Source: Nonomuraea glycinis (lineage in GTDB: Bacteria > Actinomycetota > Actinomycetes > Streptosporangiales > Streptosporangiaceae). From it: a DNA stretch of 64,000 nucleotides. The position numbers were made by a program, and so were the translations under genes. Of the stretch, positions 41,683 to 51,146 are shown piece by piece. Within the stretch, counting starts at the first letter, position 1, and each line of letters opens with the position of its first letter. The notes beneath the pieces were generated by a model. That model did no database searches. It worked only from the letters and a program-made list of their open reading frames with translations, and was not told the origin of the DNA. The DNA lies in NCBI RefSeq assembly GCF_014646515.1, contig NZ_BMNK01000010.1, forward strand, positions 205,156 to 269,155. Reading direction: 5' to 3'.

Positions 41683-43794
41683 TTATCCCTCCTGGTCAAC
41701 ACTGGTTAGTCGCAAGGTCGTCAGAACGGGCAGATGATCGGAGTACGCGATCATCGGTGCCTGGGCGGATATCGCGGTCAGACCCTTGCTGATCAGCACG
41801 TGGTCGATCCGCTCGGTGGGCGCGTCGGCGGGCGAGGTGGGCGGATCGCCGAGCGCTGTCAGCGGGTCGGAGAGACCTGCCGCCTCCAGCACCGCCATGG
41901 CCGGATCGCCGGGCCGGGTGTTCAGGTCACCGGCGAGGACAACCGGCCTGACGACGCCTGCGGACGTGGCGCTCACAGGGGTCTGCGCGGGCTCGCCGGG
42001 GGCGGTGGGGGTCGGGCGGGCCCGCGCCGCGTCCTCGCCCGCTGCCAGGGCGCGCACGATGGCGGCCACCTCGGGCGCCTGCCCGTCCGGGGCCTGGAGG
42101 TGGGTGTTGACGATGCCCAGCTCCCTGCCGCCCACCTCCAGCACGATGGCCTGCGCCTGGGCGCCGGTGGGGTAGTCGTGGCGGCCGAGCGGGTGCGAGT
42201 GCACCTGGCGGACCGGCAGATGGGTGAGCAGCGCGTCGCCCCAGACGTTGTCGGCGGCCGGGGCGAAGTGGTAGCGCATGCCCAGCCCGCGGGCGATCCT
42301 GGCCAGGTCGTCGTGGCCGCCGTTGAGCAACCAGCCGCGGTCCACCTCGCTGAGCAGCACCACATCGGGCCGCTGGGCGGCGGCCCAGGCCGCTATGTCG
42401 TCGAGCGAGAGCCGCCCGTCCAGGCCGAATCCCATCCTGATGTTGTAGGCGATCAGCTTGATGGTGTCCCCCTGAGTGGCCCGCACCGGCGGCGCGGGCC
42501 GCCAGGTGGCCGCCACCACGAGTGGTACGAGCAGCACCGCGACCCCCAGCACAGCCCGGCCACGCCGCCTGCCGCCTCCTCCGAAGCCGGTGGGAGGCAG
42601 ATCGCCCTCTACGAGGGTGGCACTGGTGGAAAGCTGACTGCTTTCTCCAGACGCGGTGCTGGTGGGAGGTTGGCTGTCTTCTGCGGGGGTGGCGTTGGTG
42701 GGGCGCTGGTCGTCTGTCCGGGGCGATGGCCGGGGGAGGAACGCGACGGCTGCGACGAGTACTGCTGTCGCGATGGGCACGAATCGCTGTGGGAAGCCGA
42801 GGTCCATGTCGTACGCCGCGTAGTAGGCGAAGGCGGCGATCAGGAAGACCAGTCCGCCGCCGAGCGCGCCGAGCCCTTGCCGTCCGGGGTGTGCCGGGGT
42901 TCGGCCGGCGGCGGCGAGCGTGGGCCCGAGGCAAAGGATCGCCAGGGCACCGGCGGCCGCCTGGGCGATGCCGCCGAGTGCGGGGCTGACGGACGGCAGG
43001 AGTAAGACGGTGGTGCAGCACACGAGCAGGACACCGGCGAGGGTGCCCAGGACCCGTGGCAGCGGCGGCCGGAAGGCCTGCCAGGTGGCTGCGACGAGGG
43101 TGAGCACCAGCAGGGCGGCTGTCCCGATGACCCAGATCAGCGGGTCCGGCCCCTGCGCCGCCTTGGCCCAGGACGTGGTGGCCATCCCCGTCAGCAGCAA
43201 GGTGGGGCCGAACAGGAACCAGACGCGGGCGGGCGCCAGATCATCCGCGGGCGGCACGCGTACCTGGAGAGAAGCGGGCGGCATTGGGGCCTGGGGAGGA
43301 GCGGGCGGCTGGCGTACCAGGAGCAGGAGGGAGGTGCAGAGGGTCAGGGTGGCGAGCCAGGGGAAGAGGCCGGGCCGCCAGATGAGGTCCACTCCGTTGA
43401 GCAGCAGGTGTGCGAGCGTCGAGAATGCCAGGCCGCTCATGATTCCGCCGGGGACCGCGGCTCGGGGCAGCGTTCGTGCGCATCCGTGGAGGAAGACCAG
43501 GCCGGCCGTCACGCCCGCCGAGGCGACGTACAACTGCTCGACTCCCGCCTGGAGGAGGAGCCGCGCCGCCACGAGGGCCACCGCCCCGCCCAGCAGCGCC
43601 CAGCGCGGCTTGAGGAGTACGGACAGCAACGGCAGCGCGAACCAGGCGGCGGCGTACAGGCCCATCAGCTCGGCGGGGGTGGACCCGGCGCGACCGAACA
43701 GGGTGATCAGCGACGGCAGGAAGACGCGCAGCACGTCGTAGAGGATCATGATGCCGAGCGCCAGCAGCACGGCCTGGTGGCGGGGGGAGGTCAT
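41683..43794 (-). CDS. Multi-helix membrane protein with endonuclease/exonuclease/phosphatase domain
   Basis: 703 residues. About ten membrane helices fill residues 1-365, followed by a repeat-bearing linker (370-415), another helix and an extracytoplasmic EEP domain (about 450-700): IAYNIRMGFGLDGR, DVVLLSEVDRG, IVNTHLQAPDGQ, VLAGDLNTRPGD, RIDHVLIS and YSDHLPVLTTL are the catalytic Asn, Glu, Asp and His motifs. EEP enzymes cut phosphodiesters in nucleic acids, lipids or inositides; the substrate is unknown, and the surface location suggests a secreted-type hydrolase. Confidence 0.85.
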   Translation of the reverse strand: MTSPRHQAVLLALGIMILYDVLRVFLPSLITLFGRAGSTPAELMGLYAAAWFALPLLSVLLKPRWALLGGAVALVAARLLLQAGVEQLYVASAGVTAGLVFLHGCARTLPRAAVPGGIMSGLAFSTLAHLLLNGVDLIWRPGLFPWLATLTLCTSLLLLVRQPPAPPQAPMPPASLQVRVPPADDLAPARVWFLFGPTLLLTGMATTSWAKAAQGPDPLIWVIGTAALLVLTLVAATWQAFRPPLPRVLGTLAGVLLVCCTTVLLLPSVSPALGGIAQAAAGALAILCLGPTLAAAGRTPAHPGRQGLGALGGGLVFLIAAFAYYAAYDMDLGFPQRFVPIATAVLVAAVAFLPRPSPRTDDQRPTNATPAEDSQPPTSTASGESSQLSTSATLVEGDLPPTGFGGGGRRRGRAVLGVAVLLVPLVVAATWRPAPPVRATQGDTIKLIAYNIRMGFGLDGRLSLDDIAAWAAAQRPDVVLLSEVDRGWLLNGGHDDLARIARGLGMRYHFAPAADNVWGDALLTHLPVRQVHSHPLGRHDYPTGAQAQAIVLEVGGRELGIVNTHLQAPDGQAPEVAAIVRALAAGEDAARARPTPTAPGEPAQTPVSATSAGVVRPVVLAGDLNTRPGDPAMAVLEAAGLSDPLTALGDPPTSPADAPTERIDHVLISKGLTAISAQAPMIAYSDHLPVLTTLRLTSVDQEG
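42617..42721 (-). repeat. 36-bp repeats in the EEP protein linker
   Basis: Three units (42617-42652, 42653-42688, 42689-42721) encode TNATPAEDSQPP, TSTASGESSQLS and TSATLVEGDLPP-like dodecapeptides between the membrane part and the EEP domain. Confidence 0.72.
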
Positions 43795-43883
43795 GAGTCA
43801 TCCTCGCCTTCTCTGCGCTGGTCAGCAAGGCGGGGAGCGCTAAACTTCCAGCAAGCCTTTTCGATAAGACGGTGGGATTCAGC

Positions 43884-45065
43884 GTGGAGCGACGCCCTGG
43901 TGTGCCCAGACTGCTAAGGGAGATCAATGACCGGGCCGCACTGGATCTGTTGCTGGCCACCGGACCCATGACGCGCGGCCAGATCGGGGAGCTGACCGGG
44001 CTGTCCAAGGTGACCGCGTCACAGACGCTGGCCAGGCTCGAAGAGCGCGGGCTGGTCGAGGTCGTCGGCGCGCAGGCGGGCGGGCGCGGGCCCAACGCGG
44101 CCCTCTACTCCGTCATCGCCTCCAGCGCGTACGTGGCCGGACTCGAGGTCGGGCCCAACCTGATCTCCACCGCGATCGCCGACATCAACGGCCGCACGGT
44201 GGCCGAGGTCGCCGTCGATCCCACCGGGCACGACGACCCGGTGCCCGTCGTGCACGACGCGATCATGAAGGCTTGCCGCACCGCCAAGGTGAGCGCGGCC
44301 AAGCTGCGCGGCGTGGTCATCGGCACCCCGGGCGTGGTCGATCCGCGCAGCGGCGACGTACGGTTCTCCTTCGACCTGCCCGGCTGGCACGAGGGCATCC
44401 GCGAGGCGCTGGCGGGTGACCTCAAGCGCGAGGTGATGATCGAGAACGACGTCAATCTCGCCGCCATCGCCGAGCAGGCCGACGGGGCCGCCCAGGGGCG
44501 CGGCGACTTCGTGCTGCTCTGGTCCGACCGGGGCCTGGGCATGGCGGTCATGCTGGGGGGCAAGCTGCACCGGGGCCGCTCGGGCAGCGCGGGTGAGATC
44601 GGCTACCTGCCCGTGCCCGGCGTGCCGCTGCCGGAGGACATCCGCACCTCGCCCGGCCGGCTGCCTTCGCTGGCGGGCGGCCTGCAGTCGCTGGTGAGCG
44701 CCGAGGCGGTGGCCGAGCTCGCGCGAAGCCACGGGTTCGAGGTGGACAACGCCGGTCAGAGCGTCCAGGTCGCGGTGGCGGCCGGGGCCGAGGGGGAGCC
44801 GCTGCTCGATGAGATCGCCCACCGGCTGGCCCTGGGCGTGGCCGCAGTCTGCGTGATCCTGGACCCGGGCCTGGTGGTGCTCGCCGGGGAGGTGGGGCAC
44901 GCCGGGGGCGAGGCGCTCACCTCCCGGGTCGAGGAGGCCGTGGCCCGGATCTGCCCGGTGCGCCCCCAGGTGGTCACCACCGCGGTGACCGACCCCCACC
45001 CGGTGTTGCGCGGCGCCGTACTGGCCGCGCTCGACCGGGCCCGGGGGGAACTGCTCACCTCGTGA
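43884..45065 (+). CDS. ROK family transcriptional regulator (first paralogue)
   Basis: 393 residues: N-terminal winged helix (LLLATGPMTRGQIGELTGLSKVTASQTLARLEERGLVEV) and a ROK sugar-sensing domain (YVAGLEVGPNLIS, MIENDVNLAAIAEQ, GSAGEIGYLPVPG). The CxCG zinc motif common in ROK proteins is missing, as is a kinase-type ATP loop, so this is a regulator only. GTG at 43884 is taken as start; 43872 is the alternative. It converges on the GH3 gene and is clearly paralogous to the regulator at 49986. Confidence 0.88.
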   Translation: MERRPGVPRLLREINDRAALDLLLATGPMTRGQIGELTGLSKVTASQTLARLEERGLVEVVGAQAGGRGPNAALYSVIASSAYVAGLEVGPNLISTAIADINGRTVAEVAVDPTGHDDPVPVVHDAIMKACRTAKVSAAKLRGVVIGTPGVVDPRSGDVRFSFDLPGWHEGIREALAGDLKREVMIENDVNLAAIAEQADGAAQGRGDFVLLWSDRGLGMAVMLGGKLHRGRSGSAGEIGYLPVPGVPLPEDIRTSPGRLPSLAGGLQSLVSAEAVAELARSHGFEVDNAGQSVQVAVAAGAEGEPLLDEIAHRLALGVAAVCVILDPGLVVLAGEVGHAGGEALTSRVEEAVARICPVRPQVVTTAVTDPHPVLRGAVLAALDRARGELLTS

Positions 45066-45150
45066 GCAGCTCGACGGCCACATGGGCGTTCGGCTGGGAG
45101 TTGCTCACCTCGTGAGCAGTTCGACGGCCGCCTGCGCGTTCGGCCGGGCC
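45052..45150. repeat. 50-bp direct duplication at the converging ROK and GH3 gene ends
   Basis: Bases 45052-45101 are repeated with few changes at 45102-45150. Each copy starts with the small hairpin GCTCACCTCGTGAGC. The second copy encodes the true GH3 C-terminus (AQAAVELLTR); the first repeats it outside the gene (AHVAVELLTR) and holds the ROK stop codon. Confidence 0.8.
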
Positions 45151-46547
45151 GCGCCGTACGTGGCGAGGTAGGTGACGTCGGCCGGTCGCCAGATCGGCAG
45201 CCCCATCTCGATGACCGTCAGGTCGGGGCGGGCCGCCACCAGGGCCGAGACCAGCTCGCGGCTGGCGGCGTTGCGGTGCGCGTCCTTGACGACCACCACC
45301 AGCGACCGGCCCGTGGCCTTGGCCAGCAGGCCGGGCACGTCGCCGGTGGCCGGTTCGACGCGCAGGATCTCGGCCTCGGGCAGCCACGGCCCCACACCCC
45401 ACGGCACGTCGCCCACGGCGATCGTCGGCGGCGTGTCCACCTCGATCACCAGCGGCTCCACCAGGGGCGCGGGTGTGCCGGTGAGCTGGACCGCGCGGCG
45501 GGCGGCGTGCAGGCCGATCCCGTTCTGCTCGGCGAGCTCGTGGGTCCGCGAGCCGAACCACGCGCGCAGCGCGTCCACCCGGTCGGCGGCCTGCTCCAGC
45601 CGGGACAGCGGCAGCGAGCCGTCGTCCACCGCGGCCACGATGCCGTCGATGACCTGCCGTACGTCGTCGTAGGTGGGCAGGGGGCCCAGGCAGAGCAGGT
45701 CGGTCCCGGCGGCCAGGGACAGCGCGGAGCCGCCGGCCAGGCCGACGCTGTCCACGATCGCCTGCATGTCCAGCGCGTCGGACACCACCACGCCGTCGTA
45801 GCCGAGCTCGCCCCTGAGCAGCTCGGTGAGCGCGGCCGGGGACAGCGTCGCGGGCGCGTCACCGGTCAGGAACGGCACCGCCACGTGCGCGGTCATGATC
45901 GACTTGGTGCCGGCCTCGATCGCGGCCCTGAACGGCGCCAGCTCCCGCGCGCGCAGCAGCTCCGGCGTGACGTCCACGACCGGTACGGACAGGTGCGAGT
46001 CGACGCGGGTGGCGCCGTGGCCGGGGAAATGCTTGACGCAGGCGGCCACCCGTACCGACTGCAGGCCCTGTACGGCCGCCACGGTGTGCCGCGAGACCAG
46101 CGCGGCCTCGTTGCCGAACGCCCTGGTGCCGATCACCGGGTTGTCGGCCTCGGAGTTGACGTCGGCGTCCGGCGCCATGTCCAGGTTGATGCCGCAGGCG
46201 GCCAGCTCCGAGCCGATCGCCCGGTAGACCTGGCGGGTGAGCTCCACGTCGTCCACGGCGCCGAGCGCCGCGTTGCCCGGGTACGGGCTGCCGACGTGGT
46301 AGGCCAGGCGGGTGACGTCGCCGCCCTCCTCGTCCAGCGAGATGACGGGCTCCCCGGCCGCCCCTCGCAGTTCGGCGGTGAGCGTCTTCAGCTGCTCGGC
46401 GTCGGCGACGTTGAAGCCGAACAGCGTCACGCCGCCCAGGCCGAGCTCAAGCTCTCGCAGCACCCAGGCGGGCGCGGTGGTTCCCGGGAAGGCGACGAGC
46501 AACGTGCCGGCCGCGAGACGGCGCAGCCCCCGATCACTTCGACTCAT
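45105..46547 (-). CDS. nagZ: Glycoside hydrolase family 3 beta-N-acetylhexosaminidase (NagZ-like)
   Basis: 480 residues. Cleaves terminal N-acetylglucosamine from muropeptides or chitin-type sugars. The NagZ signature KHFPGHGATRVDSHLS is present, with the nucleophile Asp in VVVSDALDMQAI and GGVTLFGFN, ISLDEEGGDVTRL upstream. A C-terminal domain of about 150 residues follows. No signal peptide is seen, so it acts in the cytoplasm. ATG at 46547 has AGGAG 5 bases upstream. It lies 103 bases after the importer genes in the same direction, which suggests it degrades what they import. Confidence 0.9.
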   Translation of the reverse strand: MSRSDRGLRRLAAGTLLVAFPGTTAPAWVLRELELGLGGVTLFGFNVADAEQLKTLTAELRGAAGEPVISLDEEGGDVTRLAYHVGSPYPGNAALGAVDDVELTRQVYRAIGSELAACGINLDMAPDADVNSEADNPVIGTRAFGNEAALVSRHTVAAVQGLQSVRVAACVKHFPGHGATRVDSHLSVPVVDVTPELLRARELAPFRAAIEAGTKSIMTAHVAVPFLTGDAPATLSPAALTELLRGELGYDGVVVSDALDMQAIVDSVGLAGGSALSLAAGTDLLCLGPLPTYDDVRQVIDGIVAAVDDGSLPLSRLEQAADRVDALRAWFGSRTHELAEQNGIGLHAARRAVQLTGTPAPLVEPLVIEVDTPPTIAVGDVPWGVGPWLPEAEILRVEPATGDVPGLLAKATGRSLVVVVKDAHRNAASRELVSALVAARPDLTVIEMGLPIWRPADVTYLATYGAARPNAQAAVELLTR

Positions 46548-46650
46548 GGCTCCTCTTCGGAAAGGGGAGAGCCGGGGTACGGCCCTCATCGGTAAAACGG
46601 CAGGGTCGGGTACGGCACGCCGGTGGCGGGCCGTACGAGGACCGGGTGGG

Positions 46651-47502
46651 TCAGCCCTTCACGGCGCCGGCCATCAGACCGGTCACCATGCGGCGCTGCA
46701 CTATCAGGAAGAAGACGACGACCGGGATGGTCATCATCGTGGAGCTGGCCATGATGGCGCCCCAGTCGGTGCCCTTCTGGCCGAAGAAGAACTGCAGGGC
46801 CACCGGCATGGTGTAGCCGGACGACTCGCTCATCAGCACCAGCGCGAAGATCAGCTCGTTCCAGGCGGTGATGAAGGAGAAGATGCTCGTCGCGACCAGG
46901 CCGGGGGCGACCAGCGGGAAGAGCACCCGCCAGAACGTGGTGAGCCGCGAGGCGCCGTCGATCCAGGCCGCCTCCTCCAGCGACTTGGGCACCGCGGCGA
47001 CGAAGGTGCGCAGCATCCAGATGCCGAACGGCAGCGTCAGGCCGACGTTGACCAGGATCAGCCCGGCCAGCTGGTCGACCAGGCCGAGGTCGATGACCCG
47101 TAGGTACAGCGGGATGAGCAGCGCCTCGGCCGGGATCATCTGCGCGACCAGCAGCACGATCAGGAACGTGCTGCGCCCCTTGAAGTTGAACCGGGCCACC
47201 GCCGTCGCGGCCAGCAGCGAGAACACCGCCCCGACGAGCACGGTGCCCAGCGCCACGATCGCGCTGTTGCCCATGTAGACCCAGATCGAGTTGCCCGCCA
47301 CCCCTTCGGTCAGCACCCGGTGCACATGCTCGAAGGTGAAGGACGTGGGGAACGGGATGAACTCGGTGGTGAAGATCTGGTCGTTGGTCTTGAACGCGGT
47401 CGACACCATCCAATAGACGGGGAAGATCGCGAACACGAACACCAGCAGGCCGGTCGCGTTGAGCGCGATCTTGCCCAGGCGCTTGCGGGCGAGCGGACTC
47501 AT
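46651..47502 (-). CDS. Carbohydrate ABC transporter permease (MalG type), amino-sugar locus
   Basis: 283 residues, six membrane helices, EAA loop SLEEAAWIDGASRLTTFWRVLFPLVAPG. ATG overlaps the first permease stop by 4 bases. With the GH3 gene downstream and ROK regulators on both sides, the cargo is probably chitobiose, N-acetylglucosamine or wall fragments (inference). Confidence 0.92.
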   Translation of the reverse strand: MSPLARKRLGKIALNATGLLVFVFAIFPVYWMVSTAFKTNDQIFTTEFIPFPTSFTFEHVHRVLTEGVAGNSIWVYMGNSAIVALGTVLVGAVFSLLAATAVARFNFKGRSTFLIVLLVAQMIPAEALLIPLYLRVIDLGLVDQLAGLILVNVGLTLPFGIWMLRTFVAAVPKSLEEAAWIDGASRLTTFWRVLFPLVAPGLVATSIFSFITAWNELIFALVLMSESSGYTMPVALQFFFGQKGTDWGAIMASSTMMTIPVVVFFLIVQRRMVTGLMAGAVKG

Positions 47503-48515
47503 GTCATGTCCTCCTGCTTGACCAGCTGCCTGACGTACACGGCCGTGACGACGAGCAGGATCACGGTCAGCACCAGGGCGATGGCCGCGCCGGACCCCAT
47601 CTTGGGCGGCGACCTGAACGCCTCGGCGTAGGAGTACATCGACAGGTTGAACGCCTCACGGTTGGTCGGCCCGCCCATGAGGACGTACAGCTGGCTGAAG
47701 ACCTTGAAGTCCCAGATGATCGACAGCACCGTGAGCACCGCGAAGACCGGCCTGAGCAGCGGGAAGGTGATCTTCCTGAACGTCCGCCAGGCGGACGCGC
47801 CGTCGACGCGGGCGGCCTCGTACAGCTCGGCGGGGATGCCTTTGAGGCCGGCCAGCACCGACACCGCGATGAACGGGAAGCTCGCCCACACCACCGTGAT
47901 GATCAGCACCATGTAGATCGACCAGGCGTCGTTGAGCCAGGGCTCGCCGGTCCAGTCCGCCCGGCCGAACACCAGGGTGGACAGCCAGTCGGGCAGCAGG
48001 TTCAGTGCCCAGTTGATGATGCCCGCCTCGGCGTCGAACAGCCACTTCCAGATGATGCCCTGGGCGACCGGCGGCACGGCCCAGGCGAACATGATGCCGA
48101 CGATCACCAGGGTGGACATCTTCTTGCCGAGCTTGTTGAGCAGCACCCCCACGGCGGTGCCCACGACCAGCGTCAGGGTCACCGCCAGGACGGCGAAGAC
48201 GAGGGTGTTCCGCAGCGCGCTCCAGAAGATCTCGTTGTCGAAGATCTGGCTGAAGTTGTCGGTGCCGACCCACTCAGGGGGGCGCTTGTTGACGGGCCTG
48301 ATCTGCGGGAGGCCCACCTTCTGGAAGGCCATGATCGCGACCTGGACCATCGGGTAGAGCAGCAACGCCCCGATGACGAGCAGACCGGGGATCAGCAGCA
48401 GGTACGGGATGGACCAGACCGGCAGGCCGCTGGCCTTGGCCGGGCGCCCGGGGCGGCGCCGCCCCGAGGGGGAGGGGTTGCCTCCGCCCCGGGTGCGCGT
48501 TGACGTGTCGGTCAT
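47499..48515 (-). CDS. Carbohydrate ABC transporter permease (MalF type), amino-sugar locus
   Basis: 338 residues with a Gly/Arg/Pro-rich N-terminus (TRGGGNPSPSGRRRPGRPAKA), six or more helices and the EAA loop LYEAARVDGASAWRTFRKITFPLLRP. It begins 6 bases after the binding-protein stop and overlaps the MalG-type gene. Confidence 0.93.
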   Translation of the reverse strand: MTDTSTRTRGGGNPSPSGRRRPGRPAKASGLPVWSIPYLLLIPGLLVIGALLLYPMVQVAIMAFQKVGLPQIRPVNKRPPEWVGTDNFSQIFDNEIFWSALRNTLVFAVLAVTLTLVVGTAVGVLLNKLGKKMSTLVIVGIMFAWAVPPVAQGIIWKWLFDAEAGIINWALNLLPDWLSTLVFGRADWTGEPWLNDAWSIYMVLIITVVWASFPFIAVSVLAGLKGIPAELYEAARVDGASAWRTFRKITFPLLRPVFAVLTVLSIIWDFKVFSQLYVLMGGPTNREAFNLSMYSYAEAFRSPPKMGSGAAIALVLTVILLVVTAVYVRQLVKQEDMT

Positions 48516-48521
48516 GAGTCG

Positions 48522-49847
48522 TCAGGACTGGTTGAGGATGTTCTCGAGCTCGGTGTTGGCCTTGCCGAGTGCCTCGTCGGCCGTGGCCTTGCCCTCGATG
48601 ACCTGGCGTGCCGCGTTCTGCAGCACGGCCTTGGTCTCGTTGGCCTCGGTCCAGTTCGGGTCGGCGGGGAAGGCCTTGGCCTTGGCGAAGGCGGCGGCGA
48701 ACGGCGCCTGCGCCGGGTCCTCGGCCAGCTTGGCCAGCGCCTCCGGGTAGACCGGGAGCAGGCCGCCGTCGGTGGCGTACTTGACGCCCCACTCCTTGCC
48801 GGAGGCCAGCTTCACGAAGTCCTTGGCCGCGTCCATCTCCTTGGCGGTGCCCCACACGGCGATGTCGTTGCCGCCGAGGAAGGACTGGGCCTCGCCGCCG
48901 TCCTTGGCCGGGAGCGGGAAGAAGGCGAGCTTGTCACCCTTGAGCTTGCCCTTGCTGTCCTCGTCGATCCCCGGCAGGTCCCAGGAGGCGGTGAGGTACA
49001 TGCCCACCTTGTTGTTGGCGAAGCGGGTGCGGATCTCCGTGGTGTTCTGGCCGAGCCGGGACTTGCTGGACAGGCCGTCGGTGACCAGCGCGGTGTACTG
49101 CTCGAAGCCGGTCTTGAAGGCCGGGTCGGTCAGCTTGCCGACCCACTTGTCGCCTTCCTTGACGGCGTACTCGCCGCCGGCGGTCCAGGCCAGGGAGCCC
49201 AGCAGGTGGTTGGCGTCGGAGCCGCCGTTGAAGGCGAACCCGTCGACGTCCTTGCCCTTCTTCTCCTGGATCTTTTTGGCCGCGGCGACGAGCTCGTCCC
49301 AGGTCTTCGGGATCTCGATCTTGAGGTCCTTGAACCAGTCCGCCCGGTAGAGGACGGCGCGGCTGCCGCCACCCCACGGCACGGCGTACGTCTCGCCGTC
49401 GATCGTCTCCAGGCCCAGCAGGTTCTTGGGAATCTGGGCCTGGTCGCCGGCGGCCACGATGTCGCTGATCGGCGCCAGGGCCTCCTGGCTCTGCCAGAGC
49501 GGGACCTGGTCGTTGCCGATCTCGGTCACGTCAGGGCCGGTGCCACCCGCGGCGGCGGCGGTGAACTTGTCGTTCACCTGCGGCCACGGGATCCACTCGA
49601 CCTTCACCTTGGCGCCGGTCTGCTGCTCGAAGGCGGCCACCAGTTCGTCGGTGTACTTCTGGGCGGCGGGGTTGCTGTCGCCGAGCCGCCAGAAGGTGAG
49701 CTCCTTACCGGAGTACTTGGGGCCGCTCGCCGAGGCGCTGGCGGCCGCGCTGGGCTCAGCGGGTGCCTCGGCGCCGCCACAGGCGGCCAGGCCCAGGGCC
49801 AGGGCGGCCGTGGTGACCGTAGTGGCTGTGATCTTGGCGATCCTCAC
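48522..49847 (-). CDS. Extracellular sugar-binding lipoprotein, amino-sugar locus
   Basis: 441 residues from the GTG at 49847 (GGGAGAA just upstream). Signal peptide with lipobox LAAC near residue 22 (TTAALALGLAACGGAEAPAEPSAAASASASG), then a group-1 binding protein fold (ELTFWRLGDSNPAAQKYTDELVAAFEQQTGAKVKVEWIPWPQ; YAVPWGGGSRAVLYRADWF; GMYLTASWDLPG). The Ala/Ser linker after the Cys tethers it to the membrane. Divergent from the second ROK regulator, with a shared operator region. Confidence 0.93.
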   Translation of the reverse strand: MRIAKITATTVTTAALALGLAACGGAEAPAEPSAAASASASGPKYSGKELTFWRLGDSNPAAQKYTDELVAAFEQQTGAKVKVEWIPWPQVNDKFTAAAAGGTGPDVTEIGNDQVPLWQSQEALAPISDIVAAGDQAQIPKNLLGLETIDGETYAVPWGGGSRAVLYRADWFKDLKIEIPKTWDELVAAAKKIQEKKGKDVDGFAFNGGSDANHLLGSLAWTAGGEYAVKEGDKWVGKLTDPAFKTGFEQYTALVTDGLSSKSRLGQNTTEIRTRFANNKVGMYLTASWDLPGIDEDSKGKLKGDKLAFFPLPAKDGGEAQSFLGGNDIAVWGTAKEMDAAKDFVKLASGKEWGVKYATDGGLLPVYPEALAKLAEDPAQAPFAAAFAKAKAFPADPNWTEANETKAVLQNAARQVIEGKATADEALGKANTELENILNQS

Positions 49848-49928
49848 AGGGTTCTCCCTTCCCGGGTGCCGGCCTAGGGTCCGCACCAGGCTGATCGTTC
49901 AATGCCTTACGAGTGGTGTTAAACTAAC

Positions 49929-49941
49929 AAGAAACTTTCTT
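49929..49941. promoter_or_regulatory. Inverted repeat AAGAAACTTTCTT in the ROK/binding-protein control region
   Basis: Perfect 6-bp arms around one base, in the AT-rich 138-base gap between divergent genes. GTTAAACTAAC, another imperfect inverted repeat, lies just before it (49918-49928). Likely ROK operator. Confidence 0.55.
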
Positions 49942-49985
49942 AAAAGAAACGTCCGTTAGCTGATCGTGACGAGAGGGACGCGCCG

Positions 49986-51134
49986 ATGAGCCGGAGCCCG
50001 GGAACCCCGCGACTGCTGCGGCGACTGAACGACCGCGCCGCACTGGAGCTCCTGCTCGCCGACGGCCCGCTCACGCGAGCGGAGTTGGGTGAGCGTACCG
50101 GGCTTTCCAAGGTCACGGCAGGTCAGCTGCTGTCCAGGCTTGAGGACCGGGGGCTGGTCGAGGTCGCGGGGGAGCGCGCGGGGGGCAGGGGGCCGCACGC
50201 CGCTCTCTACGGTGTGGTCCCCTCCAGCGCGTACGTCGCCGGGCTCGAGGTGCTGCCCGACAGCCTCACCGTAGGTGTGGCCGACATCACAGGCAAGACG
50301 GTGGTCGAGGTCACCGTGAACCCGGCCGACGCCCGCGACCCGGTCAAGACCGTGCAGGACGCGGTCCGGCGGGCGTGCGACTCGGCCCGGGTGAGCCTGT
50401 CGCAGCTGCGCGCGTTCGTGATCGGCACCAGGGGCGTGGTCGACCCGCGTACCGGCGACGTGCGCTTCTCCCTCGACCTGCCCTCCTGGCACGTCGGCGT
50501 GCTGGCCAGCCTCCGCCAGACGCTCGGCGCCTCGGTCACCATCGAGAACGACGTCAACCTGGTGGCCCTCGCCGAGCACCGCTACGGCGCGGCGGCCGGC
50601 ATCGACGACTTCGTGATCATGTGGGCCGGTGTCGGCCAGGGGCTCGGCGTGATGCTCGGCGGCAGGCTCTACCGCGGCATCACCGGCGGCGCCGGCGAGA
50701 TCGGCTGGCTGCCGGTGCCGGGCGAGCCGCTGCCCGACGACGTCAACCACCCCAACTCCGGCTCCTTCCAGCGGCTGGTCAACCACGACGCGCTCAGCGG
50801 CCTGGCCGTCCGGTACGGCGTGACCGGTGCCACCGTGCCCGATCTGATCCGCAACGGCCACGAGGAATACCTGGACGCGGTGGCCGCCAGGCTGGCGGTG
50901 GGCGTGGCGGCGGTGGCCGTCGTGCTCGACCCGGGGCTGATCGTGCTCAGCGGTGACATCGGCCGGGCGGGCGGCGCGCGGCTGGCTGCCAAGGTGCAGG
51001 ACGCCGTGGCGCGCGTGTGCCCCACCCGGCCCGCCGTGCTCACCAGCGGGGTGGCGGGCAACCCGGTGCTGAGAGGCGCCCTGGTGGCGGCTCTGGAGCA
51101 GGCCCGGGAACAGGTCTTCTCCGACACTGTGTGA
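49986..51134 (+). CDS. ROK family transcriptional regulator (second paralogue)
   Basis: 382 residues. Same layout as the protein at 43884: winged helix (LLLADGPLTRAELGERTGLSKVTAGQLLSRLEDRGLVEV) and ROK domain (VTIENDVNLVALAEHR, GGAGEIGWLPVPGEPLP), again without the CxCG zinc motif. Divergent from the binding-protein gene, so it probably controls the importer and itself. VanX follows after 12 bases. Confidence 0.9.
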   Translation: MSRSPGTPRLLRRLNDRAALELLLADGPLTRAELGERTGLSKVTAGQLLSRLEDRGLVEVAGERAGGRGPHAALYGVVPSSAYVAGLEVLPDSLTVGVADITGKTVVEVTVNPADARDPVKTVQDAVRRACDSARVSLSQLRAFVIGTRGVVDPRTGDVRFSLDLPSWHVGVLASLRQTLGASVTIENDVNLVALAEHRYGAAAGIDDFVIMWAGVGQGLGVMLGGRLYRGITGGAGEIGWLPVPGEPLPDDVNHPNSGSFQRLVNHDALSGLAVRYGVTGATVPDLIRNGHEEYLDAVAARLAVGVAAVAVVLDPGLIVLSGDIGRAGGARLAAKVQDAVARVCPTRPAVLTSGVAGNPVLRGALVAALEQAREQVFSDTV

Positions 51135-51146
51135 GAATTTACGCTC

